Assembly: GCA_007129985.1 (NCBI GenBank)
Contig: SKUL01000122.1
Location: 1-6,314 of the forward strand
Length of the DNA: 6,314 nucleotides
Direction of reading: 5' to 3'
DNA from: Flavobacteriales bacterium
Lineage (GTDB): Bacteria; Bacteroidota; Bacteroidia; Flavobacteriales_D; SKUL01
The notes under the pieces were generated by a model. That model saw only the letters and a list, made by a program, of their open reading frames with translations, was not told where the DNA came from and ran no database searches. This document shows positions 5,559 to 6,314 of the stretch, piece after piece. The position numbers and the translations under genes were made by a program. Each line of letters opens with the position of its first letter. The first letter of the stretch is position 1.

Positions 5559-6314
5559 CTAGCGGTAACTCACATCTTTTGCTGCGCGCACTACATCGCC
5601 CACATTCGGCATGGCTTCGTCAATGAGCGAGGTGGAAAATGCAAAGGGAGTATCTGCCATGGTAACTCTTCGGATGGGTGCGTCCAGATAATCGAATGCG
5701 TGACGCTGCACACGGTAGGAGATTTCAGACGAAACCGATGATACCGGCCAGCTCTCCTCAAGAATAACGAGCCTGTTGGTTTTTTGCACCGACTTCACAA
5801 TGGTCTTGATATCCAACGGACGGATGGTGCGCAGGTCAATCAGTTCGGCAGAGATTCCTTCTTTTTCAAGTTCGTCAACCGCCTGATGAGCCGTTTTCAT
5901 GATTTTTCCGAACGACACGATGGTTACGTCGCTCCCTTCGCGAACCACGTCGGCCACACCTATAGGAATAAGGTATTCGCCTTCGGGAATTTCACCCTTG
6001 TCGCCGTACATTTTTTCCGATTCCATCACCAACACAGGGTCGTTGTCGCGGATGGCTGATTTAATCAGTCCTTTGGCGTCGCGCGGGTTGGAAGGAGTCA
6101 CTACCTTCAATCCGGGAAAGTGCGAGTACATGGCCTCAAAGCTCTGAGAGTGGGTAGCGGCAAGCTGACCTGCCTGCCCGTTTGGCCCGCGGAACACGAT
6201 GGGTACACCAATCTGTCCGCCCGACATCTGCAACATCTTCGCTGCGCAGTTTACGATTTGGTCGGCCGCGAGCACGGCAAAGTTCCACGTCATGTATTCA
6301 ACAATGGGGCGCAA
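5559..6314 (-). CDS. pdhB: Pyruvate dehydrogenase E1 component, beta subunit (C-terminal 251 residues)
   Basis: The gene runs off the right edge. The first complete codon here, TTG, encodes the conserved Leu of the (G)LRPIVEYMTWNF block and is not a start; about 70-75 N-terminal residues are missing relative to the usual length near 325. With the alpha subunit, the product forms the thiamine-diphosphate-dependent E1 heterotetramer that decarboxylates pyruvate and passes the acetyl group to the lipoyl arms of E2, giving acetyl-CoA in the cytoplasm. The rest of the pyrimidine-binding domain covers residues 1 to about 101 (ADQIVNCAAKM, VFRGPNGQAGQLAATHSQSFE with H55, GLKVVTPSNPRDAKGL). The transketolase C-terminal domain covers about 118-241 (GSDVTIVSFG, AELIDLRTIRPLD, VILEESWP, DTPFAF). 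The ending MPNVGDVVRAAKDVSYR is complete, with stop TAG at 5561-5559. E1 beta of a branched-chain 2-oxoacid dehydrogenase is less likely, since the EYMTWNFAVLAADQIVN block is typical of pyruvate-specific enzymes. The gene lies 132 bases upstream of the pyrophosphatase gene on the same strand. Confidence 0.92.
   Translation of the reverse strand: MRPIVEYMTWNFAVLAADQIVNCAAKMLQMSGGQIGVPIVFRGPNGQAGQLAATHSQSFEAMYSHFPGLKVVTPSNPRDAKGLIKSAIRDNDPVLVMESEKMYGDKGEIPEGEYLIPIGVADVVREGSDVTIVSFGKIMKTAHQAVDELEKEGISAELIDLRTIRPLDIKTIVKSVQKTNRLVILEESWPVSSVSSEISYRVQRHAFDYLDAPIRRVTMADTPFAFSTSLIDEAMPNVGDVVRAAKDVSYR

Noticed and set aside
6312..6314. TTG at the window edge as a start codon for the E1 beta subunit.
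   Set aside because: It is the internal Leu codon of the conserved (G)LRPIVEY block; the true start is outside the window.

Overview
The window looks like chromosomal DNA from a member of the Bacteroidota, most likely the Flavobacteriia. The protein families are of Bacteroidota type, start codons lack Shine-Dalgarno sequences, and the best promoter matches the Bacteroidota form (-33 TTG, -7 TAnnTTTG). I see no tRNA, rRNA, mobile element, CRISPR array or sign of recent transfer. Coding density is high and all genes look like core or lineage-conserved genes.

Layout. At the left edge (1-520, minus) is the first 173 codons of a secreted M1-family zinc aminopeptidase with a clear signal peptide; the catalytic part lies outside the window. 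After a 193-base divergent intergenic region come two plus-strand genes: a 515-residue all-helical, TPR-like protein typical of Bacteroidota but without known function (714-2261), and, 49 bases later, a 108-residue unrecognised cytosolic protein (2311-2637). The small gene converges on the next one, and the two stop codons overlap in a single TTAA.

The largest gene (2634-5426, minus) is the centre of interest. It encodes a membrane-integral, ion-pumping pyrophosphatase (about 712 residues, 16 predicted membrane spans) continued in the same frame, through a Ser/Thr/Gly/Asp-rich linker, into a complete YceI-like lipid-binding lipocalin-type domain. Known topology of the pump family places its C-terminus outside the cytoplasm, so the YceI domain should sit in the periplasm. 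Key residues (Glu in TM5 at residue 183, no Glu at either usual TM6 position, Ala494/Gly497 at the potassium-determining site) suggest a K+-dependent, H+-pumping enzyme of the Flavobacterium johnsoniae type rather than a sodium pump.

The right edge (5559-6314, minus) is the C-terminal 251 residues of the pyruvate dehydrogenase E1 beta subunit. Its gene lies 132 bases upstream of the pyrophosphatase gene on the same strand. The gap holds a perfect -7 promoter element and a pair of 9-base direct repeats with an 11-base period overlapping the -33 region. The pyrophosphatase therefore probably has its own, possibly regulated, promoter. Both enzymes belong to central energy metabolism (acetyl-CoA supply; recovery of energy from biosynthetic pyrophosphate), but nothing in the window shows a direct functional link.
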